A stretch of 64,000 nucleotides of DNA, taken from assembly GCF_001014975.1 (NCBI RefSeq), contig NZ_BBXA01000034.1, positions 153,670 to 217,669 of the forward strand, given 5' to 3'. Under the pieces are notes generated by a model. That model was given only the letters and a program-made list of their open reading frames with translations. It made no database searches and was not told the DNA's origin. This DNA is from Novosphingobium sp. MD-1 (lineage in GTDB: Bacteria; Pseudomonadota; Alphaproteobacteria; Sphingomonadales; Sphingomonadaceae). A program made the position numbers and the translations under genes. Below, piece by piece: positions 25,455-34,199 of the stretch. Positions within the stretch are counted from its first letter, which is position 1. Every line of letters starts with the position of its first letter.

Positions 25455-26003
25455 ATGGCCGGCTTTGACAAGCTTACCGAGAAATTCGCCCGGCGCATCG
25501 CCCGCGGCACGTCGCGCCGGTCGATGCTGGCGTGGCTAGGCGCCGGCATGACCGGCGCGGCCACCTTCCCCGTCCTGCCGGTGGCGCGCGCCGCCACGCA
25601 CGGCGGCGGGCCGACCCATAGCCCCGTAACCGCCGGCATCGATCAGGACCCCGGTGACCGCACGAGCTGCGATTACTGGCGCTACTGCGCGATCGACGGC
25701 TTCCTCTGCACCTGCTGCGGCGGGTCGGTCAGCAGCTGCCCGCCGGGCACGGAAATGTCGCCGATCACCTGGATCGGCACCTGCACCAACCCGGCCGACA
25801 ACCGCGCCTATATTATCAGCTATAACGACTGCTGCGGCACGTCCTCGTGCGGACAGTGCCTGTGCAACCGCAACGAGGGCGATCGCCCGCAGGTGCGCCC
25901 GCAATCGAACAACGATTACAACTGGTGCCTGGGTTCGCAGAGCAGCGTGTACAACTGCTCCACGGCGGTGATCGTGGGCGTGGCGCTGGACCAGCCGAAA
26001 TGA
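25455..26003 (+). CDS. aauA: Aromatic amine dehydrogenase small (beta) subunit, TTQ-bearing
   Basis: A 182-residue precursor of the catalytic subunit, whose cofactor tryptophan tryptophylquinone (TTQ) is made from two tryptophans of the chain. A twin-arginine signal (SRRSMLAWLG, residues 20-29) directs folded export. The TTQ tryptophans are Trp106 (SPITWIGTC) and Trp157 (DYNWCLG). Asp81 (CAIDGF) and the catalytic-base Asp125 (YNDCCG) are conserved, and 14 cysteines fit a disulfide-rich fold. SPITWIGTC and the extra cysteines match aromatic amine dehydrogenase better than methylamine dehydrogenase, as I recall those sequences. Its last codons overlap the next gene (ATGA). Confidence 0.92.
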   Translation: MAGFDKLTEKFARRIARGTSRRSMLAWLGAGMTGAATFPVLPVARAATHGGGPTHSPVTAGIDQDPGDRTSCDYWRYCAIDGFLCTCCGGSVSSCPPGTEMSPITWIGTCTNPADNRAYIISYNDCCGTSSCGQCLCNRNEGDRPQVRPQSNNDYNWCLGSQSSVYNCSTAVIVGVALDQPK

Positions 26004-26485
26004 AGGGCGTCCTGAAGTTCGCCGCGCTGGGTGCGGTGGCGCTGACCGCGGCGCTGGTCGCGCGCAGCCCGGCGCAGGCCGGCGGTGCGGAACCGAATGG
26101 CGCGGCGCTCTATGGCCGCTGCGCCGCGTGCCACACCGCGACCGGCGCGGGTGTGCCCGGCGCCTATCCCCCGCTGGGCGTGGATTTCCGCACGTTGGCA
26201 GCGCGCAACGAAGGCCGGCGCTATATCGCGCTGGCCGTGATCAAGGGGCTGTCCGGCCCGATCACGGTTGAAGGCAAGGCCTTTCGCGGCGTGATGCCGG
26301 CGCAAGCGGGTCTGGATGATGCGGCCATCGCCGCCGTGCTCAACCATGTCGGCACCACGATCACCAAGGCCGGGCCGGCGTTCCGCCGCTTCACCCCGGC
26401 CGAGATCGGCACGATCCGCGCCGGTGGCGCGGCGCTTTCCTCGGCCGACGTCGCCCGCCTCCATGCCGGGGCCGGCGGTAAATGA
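26000..26485 (+). CDS. Periplasmic monohaem cytochrome c, likely electron acceptor
   Basis: A 161-residue precursor with a signal peptide (about residues 1-27) and one haem c motif CAACH (Cys41, Cys44, His45). The distal methionine ligand is probably in RGVMPAQAGL. Class I small cytochrome c. The start ATG overlaps the aauA stop by four bases, so it belongs to the amine dehydrogenase operon and is the natural candidate to take electrons from TTQ; A. faecalis also has a small monohaem cytochrome gene after aauA. Confidence 0.87.
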   Translation: MKGVLKFAALGAVALTAALVARSPAQAGGAEPNGAALYGRCAACHTATGAGVPGAYPPLGVDFRTLAARNEGRRYIALAVIKGLSGPITVEGKAFRGVMPAQAGLDDAAIAAVLNHVGTTITKAGPAFRRFTPAEIGTIRAGGAALSSADVARLHAGAGGK

Positions 26486-26952
26486 AACCGGCCCTGCTCG
26501 CCTTTCCGCTCCTTGCCGCCCTGCTGGCCGGCGCTGGCGTGAAGGCGGGCGAGGCCGCGCCGCCGGGCGTGACGGACGTGCGGCAGGCCAAGGTCGACTA
26601 CATGCTGAAATGCCAGGGCTGCCACCGGCCCGACGGCAGCGGGGATGACCATTCCAATCCGCCGATGAAGCACATCGTCGCCCGGTTCCTGTCAGTGCCG
26701 GGCGGGCGCGAATTCATCGGCCGCGTGCCCGGCGTTTCGACCGTCAATCTCGACGACGCAAGGCTCGCCAATCTGGTCAACTGGACCCTCTACACGTTCG
26801 ACGCGGCGCACATGCCGGCCGACTTCCGCCCCTACACGGCGGAGGAAATCGGGCGTCTGCGCCAACACCCCCTTCGGCTCGAGCGCGCCGCGATGAGAGC
26901 GCGCCTGGTCGAGGGGTTTTCACAACCAGGGCAGGAACAAGCGCGCCCCTAA
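26482..26952 (+). CDS. Second monohaem cytochrome c-like protein
   Basis: A 156-residue precursor with a signal peptide (about residues 1-25) and a single haem motif CQGCH (Cys44, Cys47, His48). Met or His distal ligand candidates are PPMKH and the later DAAHMPADF. It starts within the stop of the preceding cytochrome gene (ATGA overlap). Two successive monohaem cytochromes suggest a short relay from the dehydrogenase toward the terminal oxidase. It has only one haem motif, so it is not a MauG-type dihaem TTQ-forming enzyme. Confidence 0.85.
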   Translation: MKPALLAFPLLAALLAGAGVKAGEAAPPGVTDVRQAKVDYMLKCQGCHRPDGSGDDHSNPPMKHIVARFLSVPGGREFIGRVPGVSTVNLDDARLANLVNWTLYTFDAAHMPADFRPYTAEEIGRLRQHPLRLERAAMRARLVEGFSQPGQEQARP

Positions 26953-26986
26953 ACGGGGCACCATCACAATGGGAGGTAGCAATACC

Positions 26987-29198
26987 ATGAGGGAACGTCT
27001 TCTCCGCAACACCGCGCTGAGCGCGATCGCGATCTTCACCGCCACGGCCAACCCGGCCTTCGCGCAGGCGCAAAGCAACAGCACCAGCAGCGAAAGCGCA
27101 CCGGGCGAAATCGTGGTCACCGCCGCGAAGCGATCGGAAAACCTCCAATCGGTGCCGATCTCGGTTTCGGCGATTGGCGGCGATGCGCTGGAAAAATCGC
27201 GCATCACCAACGTGGACAGCCTGGTGACCAAGGTCGCCAACCTGCAGCTGACCTCGATCGTGGGCGACAACACGCCGATCTTCGCGCTGCGCGGCGTGTC
27301 GATGTCGGACTACAGCCTCAACCAGTCCAGCCCGGTCGCGACCTATTATGACGAAGTCTACAAGGGCAACTTCGCCTTCCTGGGCGTCGCCATGTATGAC
27401 CTGGAGCGCGTGGAAGTACTGCGCGGGCCGCAGGGCACGCTTTATGGCAAGAACACCACCGGCGGCGCGGTCAACATCATCAGCCGCGACGCCAAGCTGG
27501 GCGAGACCAGCGGCTATCTCAACGCGGGATACGGCAACTACAACCGCGTGGACGTGAACGGCGCGGTCAACGTGCCGCTGGGCGACAAGGCCGCGCTGCG
27601 CGTGGCCGGCACGTTCTCGCGCGCGGACGGCTGGTTCAAGAACGTGGTGCCCGGCCTGCCGGACCTTGCCAGCACACGCGAATACGCGCTGCGCGGCACG
27701 CTGAAGTTCGAACCGACCGACAGCGTGCGCTTCACCCTGCGCGCCTCCACCAGCTTTCAGAACCCGCAGAACTACGGCATCTATGCCCAGCCTGAAGCGG
27801 TGCAGCGACCCGGCCTGTCGAAGTGGGAAATCGCCTCCGACGTCAGCCAGCGCCGCCGCGCGCGCACCACGTCGGTCGCGCTGACCACCAACATCGACGT
27901 GTCCGACACGCTGGCGATCACCAGCATCACCTCCTACGACAAGGGCACGCTGTTCTTCCGCGAGGATACCGACGGCACCGCCACGAAGCTGCTGGAAATC
28001 CCCTATTACGACCGCGCCAGCCAGTTCGCGCAGGACCTGCGCCTGACCAGCGACACCGGCGGTCCGTTCGACTTCATCCTGGGCGCCTATTTCAACCGCG
28101 AGAAAGTCTATAACGAGACCACGTTCGAGATCGCGACCGACGTGGACGTCAACGGCGATGGCTTCATCAACGCGCAGGATTGCGCCGACGGGCTGCCGCT
28201 GGCCTGCAAGGTCAAGAACCAGTTCACCCAGATCAAGAAGAGCTTCGCGCTCTACAGCGATCTTGAAATACAAGCTGACCGATGCGCTGACCGTACGCGG
28301 CGGGTTGCGCTATACTCACGATACGGGCGTCCAGAGCGGCTTCCGGTCCGACGCGCTGGGCGTGGACAACAGCCTTGTCGCCACGCTGATCCCGCCGTCG
28401 GCGCTGCGCTACAAGAACAACAACGTCTCGGGCAAGATCGGCTTCGATTACAAGCTGGCGAGCGGCGATCTTCTCTACGCCAGCTTCAGCAAGGGCTATC
28501 GCGCGCCGAGCTTCAACGCGCAGGCGTTCTTCGACCCGTCGGAACTCAGCGTCGCCAAGGCCGAAAAGGTCACCTCGTACGAAGTCGGCGCCAAGACGCA
28601 GTTCTGGGACCGCCGCGTCACGCTGAACATGGCGGCGTTCTATTACGACTACCGCAACCAGCAGTTCATCAACGTCGATCCCACCACCGCCGCGCAGACG
28701 CTGCTCAACATTCCCAAGTCGCGCATTTATGGCGCGGAAGCGGAACTGACGGTGCGCCCGACCGACACCTTCACCTTCCATGGTGGCCTTGGCCTGCTGT
28801 CCACCAAGATCATCCGGGGCGACGTGAGCGGCACCGACGTTTCGGGCCGCCGCCTGTCGAACGCGCCTTCGCTGACCTTCAACGCCGGGATCGACCTCAC
28901 CGTGTTCAAGAACGACGCCCTGACGTTCTCGATCCATCCGGACCTCTCGTACCAGTCGAACCAGTTCTTCGAGGTGATCAACGTCCCCCGCCTGCGCCAG
29001 TCGTCCTATGCGCTGGTGGGCGGGCATGTGGATCTGGAGACGGCGGACGGGCGCTATTCGCTGTCGGTCTGGGCCAAGAATCTGGGCAACAAGTTCTACT
29101 TCACGTCGCGGGTGGACCTGCTGGCGGGCTTCGGCTTCGACTACAACCACATCGGCAACCCGCGCACGTTCGGCGTGACGCTGGGCGCCAAGTTCTAG
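26987..29198 (+). pseudogene. TonB-dependent receptor interrupted by one frameshift
   Basis: The N-terminal half has a signal peptide, a plug domain (EIVVTAAKRSENLQ ... VEVLRGPQGTLYGKNTTGGAVNI) and the first barrel strands, up to about position 28264. The barrel then continues one frame over (from LKYKLTDALTVRGG) to a normal C-terminus, LGAKF, ending at 29198. Removing one base within 28261-28271 restores a full receptor of about 736 residues. No other damage is visible, so this is either a very recent mutation or a sequencing error. The start ATG 26987 has GGGAGG at 26971-26976. It lies between the cytochromes and the aldehyde dehydrogenase gene and probably takes up the cluster's substrate. 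Confidence 0.85.
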
Positions 29199-29236
29199 GG
29201 ACAACAATCCGCGCCACGAGCGCGGGGGAGAGGAAA

Positions 29237-30640
29237 ATGACCGATACCAAGCTGCTGATCGGCGGCGAACTCGTCCCTGGCGACATGACCATGGACGTCG
29301 TCAACCCGGCGACCGGGGAACCCTTCACCACGGTTCCCCGCGCCTCGGCGGCGCAGGCGGACCAGGCCATCGCCGCCGCCAAGGCCGCCGTGCCGGGCTG
29401 GGCAGCGGTGCCGTTCGCAGAACGCAGCAAGAAGCTGATCGAACTGGCGGACGCCATCGCCGCGCGAAAGGACGAGTTCGCCCGCACGCTGACGCTGGAA
29501 CAGGGCAAGCCGCTGGCCGAGGCGCAGGGCGAACTCGCCTGGACCGAGGGATACCTGCGGCACTACGCCACGCTGGAACTGCCCGACCGCGTGATCCAGG
29601 ACGATGCCGAGGGCTACATCGCGGTGAAGCACAAGCCGCTGGGCGTGGTGGTAGGGATCATCGCGTGGAACTTCCCGCTGCTGGTCGCCTGCTGGAAGAT
29701 CGGCCCCGCCGTGCTGGCCGGCAACGCGATCGTGCTGAAGCCCGCGCCGACAACTCCGGTCGCGGCGCTGATGCTGGGCGAGCTGTGCCGCGACATCTTC
29801 CCGGCGGGCGTGGTCAACGTGATCACCGACGCCAACGACCTGGGGCCGCACCTGACCTCGCACCCCGATGTCGCCAAGATCGGCTTCACCGGATCGACCG
29901 CCACCGGCAAGCGCATCGCCGCGACGGGCGCGGACACGCTCAAGCGCGTGACGCTGGAACTGGGCGGCAACGACCCGGCGATCGTGCTGGAGGACGTGGA
30001 CGTGCGCGAAACCGCGCAGGCGATCTTCGGCAACGCCTTCCTCAACTGCGGGCAGGTGTGCCTGGCGGTGAAGCGCGCCTATGTCCACGCCGATATCTAT
30101 GACGCGATGTGCGAGGAACTGGCCAACCTGGCGCAGGCCGCCGTGGTGGACGACGGCTTGCAGCAGGGCACGCAGATCGGCCCGATCCAGAACGCGATGC
30201 AGTTCGACAAGGTCAAGGGCTTCCTCGACGCGGCCAAGGCGGACGGCAAGGTGATCGCCGGCGGCGAGGTGATGGAACGCGCCGGCTATTTCATCCGCCC
30301 GACGATCGTGCGCGACGTGACCGACGGCGATCGCATCGTGGACGAGGAACAGTTCGGCCCGATCCTGCCGGTGATCCGCTTCGATGACGTGGAGGACGTG
30401 ATCGCCCGCGCCAACGCTTCGGAATACGGGCTGGGCGGATCGGTGTGGTCGAAGGACGTGGCCCGCGCGGCGGACATTGCCTCGCGCATCGAAAGCGGGC
30501 AGGTCTGGGTGAACCAGCATGTCGGCATCGGGCCGCACATTCCGATGGCGGGCTTCAAGAATTCGGGGCTGGGCGTGGAACAGTCGGTGGAAGGGCTGGC
30601 CGAATACACCCAGCTTCAGGTCATCAATATCAAGAAGTAA
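29237..30640 (+). CDS. Aldehyde dehydrogenase of the amine cluster
   Basis: A 467-residue NAD(P)-dependent aldehyde dehydrogenase with catalytic Cys275 (NCGQVC) and Glu241 (ELGGND). It most likely oxidises the aryl-acetaldehyde released by the amine dehydrogenase to the acid, judged from its place 38 bp after the receptor gene and directly before an acyl-CoA synthetase gene. An open frame runs through from the receptor into this gene by chance. The true start is ATG 29237 with GAGAGGA upstream. It is related to the succinate-semialdehyde/betaine-aldehyde dehydrogenase group, so the substrate is not proven. Confidence 0.9.
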   Translation: MTDTKLLIGGELVPGDMTMDVVNPATGEPFTTVPRASAAQADQAIAAAKAAVPGWAAVPFAERSKKLIELADAIAARKDEFARTLTLEQGKPLAEAQGELAWTEGYLRHYATLELPDRVIQDDAEGYIAVKHKPLGVVVGIIAWNFPLLVACWKIGPAVLAGNAIVLKPAPTTPVAALMLGELCRDIFPAGVVNVITDANDLGPHLTSHPDVAKIGFTGSTATGKRIAATGADTLKRVTLELGGNDPAIVLEDVDVRETAQAIFGNAFLNCGQVCLAVKRAYVHADIYDAMCEELANLAQAAVVDDGLQQGTQIGPIQNAMQFDKVKGFLDAAKADGKVIAGGEVMERAGYFIRPTIVRDVTDGDRIVDEEQFGPILPVIRFDDVEDVIARANASEYGLGGSVWSKDVARAADIASRIESGQVWVNQHVGIGPHIPMAGFKNSGLGVEQSVEGLAEYTQLQVINIKK

Positions 30641-30653
30641 ACAAGAGCGGAGG

Positions 30654-32288
30654 ATGATGCAGGGCTTGTCGATCACGCGGGGGGCGACCGATGTCCCCCT
30701 TCTGGAAACGACGATCGGCGGCGCGCTGCGCGAAGCGGGCCGGCGCTGGGGCAACGGGCTGGCGCTGGCTTCGCGCCACCAGGGCATCCGCTGGACCTGG
30801 GCGGAGCTGGATGCCGAAGCGGACCGCATCGCCACCGGCCTGCTCGATCTGGGCGTGCGCAAGGGCGATCGTGTGGGCATCTGGGCGCCCAACTGCGCGG
30901 AATGGACGGTCATCCAGTTCGCCTCCGCCCGCATCGGCGCGGTGCTGGTTACCATCAACCCCGCCTATCGCGTTTCCGAAGTGGAATACGCGCTGAACAA
31001 GGTGGGCTGCACGGTGCTGGTCACCGCGGCGCGGTTCAAGACCAGCGACTACGTGGGGATGCTGCGCGAACTGGGCGCGAAAAAGCTGCCGCTGCTGCAG
31101 CAGATCGTGGTGCTGGGCGAGGAACGGCACGAGGGCTTCATGCCCTGGGCCGACCTGCGCGCCGAGCCCGATCCCGCGCGGCTGGCGGGCGTGGATGCCA
31201 CGCTCGACCCGAACGACGCGATCAACATCCAGTTCACCAGCGGCACCACCGGCTTTCCCAAGGGCGCCACGCTCACCCACCGCAACATCCTGAACAACGG
31301 GTACTTCACCGGGCGCACGATCCGGCTGACGCCGGACGATCGCATCTGCATCCCGGTGCCGCTGTACCACTGCTTCGGCATGGTGCTGGGCAACCTGGCC
31401 GCGCTGACCAGCGGCGCGGCGATGGTCTATCCGGGCGAGGCCTATGACCCGCGCCTGACGCTGGAAGCGGTGCAGGCCGAAGGCTGCACCGCGCTCTACG
31501 GCGTGCCGACCATGTTCATCACGATCCTGAACCAGCCCGATCTCGACGCCTACGACGTATCGACGCTGCGCACCGGGATCATGGCAGGCTCCCCCTGCCC
31601 CGTCACCACCATGCGGCAGGTGATGGAACGGCTGAACATGCGCGAAGTGACCATCGGCTATGGCATGACCGAAACCAGCCCGCTGACCACGCAGACCGCC
31701 ACCGACGATCCGATCGAGGAACGCGTGGCCACGGTGGGCCGCGTCCATCCCCATGCCGAGGCGAAGATCGTGGGCCTCGCTGGCGAGACGTTGCCGATCG
31801 GCCAGCAGGGCGAATATTGCGCGCGCGGCTATGCCGTGATGCTGGGCTACTGGGACGATCCGGAAAAGACCGCCGAAGCGATCGACGGCGACGGCTGGAT
31901 GCATTCGGGCGATCTCGCCACGATGGACGCGCAGGGCTATGTCCGCATCACCGGCCGGATCAAGGACATGATCATCCGGGGCGGCGAGAACATCTACCCG
32001 CGCGAGATCGAGGAGTTCCTGCTGTCGCACCCGGCGATCGCCGATGCGCAAGTATTCGGCGTGGCCGATGCCAAGTTCGGCGAGGAAGTCTGCGCGTGGA
32101 TCATCGCCAAGCCGGGCGAAACGCTGGGCGAGCACGATGTGATCGCGCACTGCAAGGGCCGCATCGCGCATTACAAGGTGCCGCGTTACGTCCGCATCGT
32201 CAGCGCCTTCGCGATGACCGTTACCGGCAAGGCGCAGAAGTTCGAGATGCGCAAGGTGATGGAAGCGGAATTGTCGCTTCCCGCCTGA
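30654..32288 (+). CDS. AMP-forming acyl-CoA synthetase
   Basis: A 544-residue adenylate-forming ligase that activates a carboxylic acid to its CoA thioester through an acyl-AMP. Signatures: phosphate loop TSGTTGFPKGATLTH near residue 195, GYGMTETSP, the hinge region GRIKDMIIRGGENIYP, and the C-terminal catalytic lysine in TGKAQK. It resembles the medium/long-chain FadD-like group rather than phenylacetate-CoA ligase (PaaK), so the acid might be aryl-acetic or aliphatic. The ATG follows GCGGAGG and lies 13 bp after the aldehyde dehydrogenase, so cotranscription is likely. Confidence 0.9.
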   Translation: MMQGLSITRGATDVPLLETTIGGALREAGRRWGNGLALASRHQGIRWTWAELDAEADRIATGLLDLGVRKGDRVGIWAPNCAEWTVIQFASARIGAVLVTINPAYRVSEVEYALNKVGCTVLVTAARFKTSDYVGMLRELGAKKLPLLQQIVVLGEERHEGFMPWADLRAEPDPARLAGVDATLDPNDAINIQFTSGTTGFPKGATLTHRNILNNGYFTGRTIRLTPDDRICIPVPLYHCFGMVLGNLAALTSGAAMVYPGEAYDPRLTLEAVQAEGCTALYGVPTMFITILNQPDLDAYDVSTLRTGIMAGSPCPVTTMRQVMERLNMREVTIGYGMTETSPLTTQTATDDPIEERVATVGRVHPHAEAKIVGLAGETLPIGQQGEYCARGYAVMLGYWDDPEKTAEAIDGDGWMHSGDLATMDAQGYVRITGRIKDMIIRGGENIYPREIEEFLLSHPAIADAQVFGVADAKFGEEVCAWIIAKPGETLGEHDVIAHCKGRIAHYKVPRYVRIVSAFAMTVTGKAQKFEMRKVMEAELSLPA

Positions 32289-32341
32289 ACGCGCATCGTC
32301 GCAACGCCAACCGCCTGAACGCTTGCCCTTCGCCCGCCAAT

Positions 32342-32377
32342 CGTAATACCCGATAACTTCGGGGACCGGGTGTTACG
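32342..32377 (+). promoter_or_regulatory. Hairpin before the tannase-like gene
   Basis: CGTAATACCCG (32342-32352) pairs with CGGGTGTTACG (32367-32377) over 11 bp with one G-T pair around a 14-nt loop. It lies 25 bp before the next start codon and 53 bp after the synthetase stop. No T-tract follows, so it is either a Rho-dependent end or weak terminator of the amine operon, or an operator for the tannase-like gene. Confidence 0.45.
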
Positions 32378-32402
32378 ACTGGACCGGTGGAGGGGGAAAC
32401 GG

Positions 32403-34046
32403 ATGACAAGACGCATTTCGGGCGCAGTGCTGGGCCTGACGGGCATGACCGCGGTGTTGTGTGCCGGCGTGCACGCGCTGGCGGCACGTCCTGCCGCCGC
32501 TCCGCCCGCTGCCCCTGTCGCGGTGGCGCCGCCGCCCGTCACCGATCGCTGCACCGCGCTGGCCGGCCAGACCCTGCCCGGCGACGTCAAGATTCTGACC
32601 GCGCGGACGGTGGGCGTCACGCCGGCCGGCACCCGTCTGGAACCCGATGCCGCGCCGCTCGCCAGTTCCATTCCGCCGCATTGCCGCATCGAAGGCGTGA
32701 TCGGCGAACGCACCGGCGCGGGAGGCAAGCCGTTCGGCATCGGCTTCGCGCTGGCCCTGCCCGACGACTGGAACGGCCGCTTCCTGCTGCAGGGCGGCGG
32801 CGGGTTGAACGGCACGGTCCACCCGCCGATCGGCGCGGCGGCGGCCGGCGACATCCCGGCGCTGGCGCGCGGCTTCGCCGTGGCCAGCCACGACAGCGGC
32901 CACAAGGGCGCGGTGTTCGACGACAGCTTCATGGCCGACCAGCGCGCCGCGCTGGATTTTTCCGAAAACGCCGTCCCCACCGTGGCGCACACCGCCAAGG
33001 CGATCATCGCCAGCTATTATGGCCGCGCGATCGGGCACAGTTACATGGCGGGATGTTCCACCGGCGGACGGGAATCGATGCTGGCGGCGCAGCGCTATCC
33101 CGAACTGTTCGACGGCATCGTGGTGGGCGCGCCGGCGATGCGCACCGGCAATTCCAACCTGGCGCTGAGCTGGGCCGCCGTGCAGTTCAACCAGGCCGCC
33201 CCGCGCGATGGCGCGGGCAAGCCGCTGGTCGAACGCATCTTCTCCGACGCGGACCGCGCGGTGCTGAAGAAGGGGCTGCTCGCCCAGTGCGACGGGCTGG
33301 ACGGCCTGGACGACGGCATGATCATGAACGTGGCGCAATGCCGGTTCGACGCAAGCCGGCTGGCCTGTCACAAGGGACAGAAGGCGGATTGCCTCAAGCC
33401 CGCGCAAGTCACCGCGATCCAGCGCGCGTTCGCCGCCCCGCGCGACAAGGCGGGCGCCTCGCTCTACGCGCCCTATCCTTATGACACCGGCATTACCAAT
33501 ACCGAGGGCCGCCTTCCCGGCTTCCTGCCCACGGGCAAGCCGGGCGTGTTCGGCCCGGCCAACCGCGATCTGGCGATCGATGTCGACGCGCGCATCCAGG
33601 CGATCCGGGCCAACGCCAGCCAGCGCCTGACCGATACCGATACCTGGACCGACCTCAACACCTTCCTCGGGCGCGGCGGCAAGATCCTGTTCTACCACGG
33701 TGTCAGCGATCCGTGGTTTTCCGCGTTCGACACGCTGAACTACTGGCAGCGCGCCTCCGCCGCTAACGGCGCGGCCTGGCGCGATGCCAGCCGGTTCTAC
33801 ATGGTGCCGGGCATGGGGCATTGCCGGGGCGGCGATTCCTTCGACGATTTCGACCTGCTCGGCGCGGTGGTCGCCTGGGTGGAACAGGGCCGGACGCCCG
33901 AAGCGGTGCTAAGCTGGCGCTCCAGCCAGCCTTCGCGCCAGCGTCCGATGTGCCCGTGGCCGTCCTATGCCCACTATACCGGCGGCGATGCGGAACTGGC
34001 CGGCAGCTACGAATGCCGGATGCCCTATGGTGCGCCCAAGGGCTGA
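32403..34046 (+). CDS. Tannase/feruloyl esterase-family hydrolase, secreted
   Basis: A 547-residue alpha/beta-hydrolase of the tannase family, which splits esters of hydroxycinnamic or gallic acids. An N-terminal signal peptide (about residues 1-30) points to the periplasm. The catalytic triad is visible as Ser219 in GCSTGGRES, Asp436 in HGVSDPWF and His473 in GMGHCRGG, with the usual lid region and multiple cysteines including the pair flanking the triad. It lies downstream of the amine cluster but has its own leader hairpin, so it may be a separate transcript. Actual substrate unknown; plant-derived aromatic esters are plausible. Confidence 0.9.
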   Translation: MTRRISGAVLGLTGMTAVLCAGVHALAARPAAAPPAAPVAVAPPPVTDRCTALAGQTLPGDVKILTARTVGVTPAGTRLEPDAAPLASSIPPHCRIEGVIGERTGAGGKPFGIGFALALPDDWNGRFLLQGGGGLNGTVHPPIGAAAAGDIPALARGFAVASHDSGHKGAVFDDSFMADQRAALDFSENAVPTVAHTAKAIIASYYGRAIGHSYMAGCSTGGRESMLAAQRYPELFDGIVVGAPAMRTGNSNLALSWAAVQFNQAAPRDGAGKPLVERIFSDADRAVLKKGLLAQCDGLDGLDDGMIMNVAQCRFDASRLACHKGQKADCLKPAQVTAIQRAFAAPRDKAGASLYAPYPYDTGITNTEGRLPGFLPTGKPGVFGPANRDLAIDVDARIQAIRANASQRLTDTDTWTDLNTFLGRGGKILFYHGVSDPWFSAFDTLNYWQRASAANGAAWRDASRFYMVPGMGHCRGGDSFDDFDLLGAVVAWVEQGRTPEAVLSWRSSQPSRQRPMCPWPSYAHYTGGDAELAGSYECRMPYGAPKG

Positions 34047-34150
34047 TTGGACGGGCTGAGCCGGCGCGCCCGACGCGGACCCTGCCGTAATGGAGCAGGT
34101 TCGCGCCGATGCTCGGCACTTCGGTCCAGTCCCCAAATTGACGCCGGCAG

Positions 34151-34180
34151 GGATCGGGACTTTGTGCGCAGTCCCGATCC
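34151..34180 (+). promoter_or_regulatory. Perfect hairpin before the DUF481 gene
   Basis: GGATCGGGACT (34151-34161) pairs perfectly with AGTCCCGATCC (34170-34180) across an 8-nt loop. It ends 19 bp before the DUF481 start. There is no T-run, so an intrinsic terminator for the tannase gene is uncertain; a leader structure or operator is also possible. Confidence 0.45.
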
Positions 34181-34199
34181 GTCATGCACCCGAGGCTTC

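Noticed and set aside
26482..26952. MauG-like TTQ-forming dihaem protein
   Set aside because: Only one CxxCH motif is present and the protein is far too short.
26969..30640. A 1,223-codon open frame that looks like a receptor-aldehyde dehydrogenase fusion
   Set aside because: The middle third (about 28270-29236) is not protein-like, while the receptor barrel continues in another frame and the dehydrogenase has its own start and ribosome site. The run-on is a chance effect of GC-rich DNA plus the frameshift.
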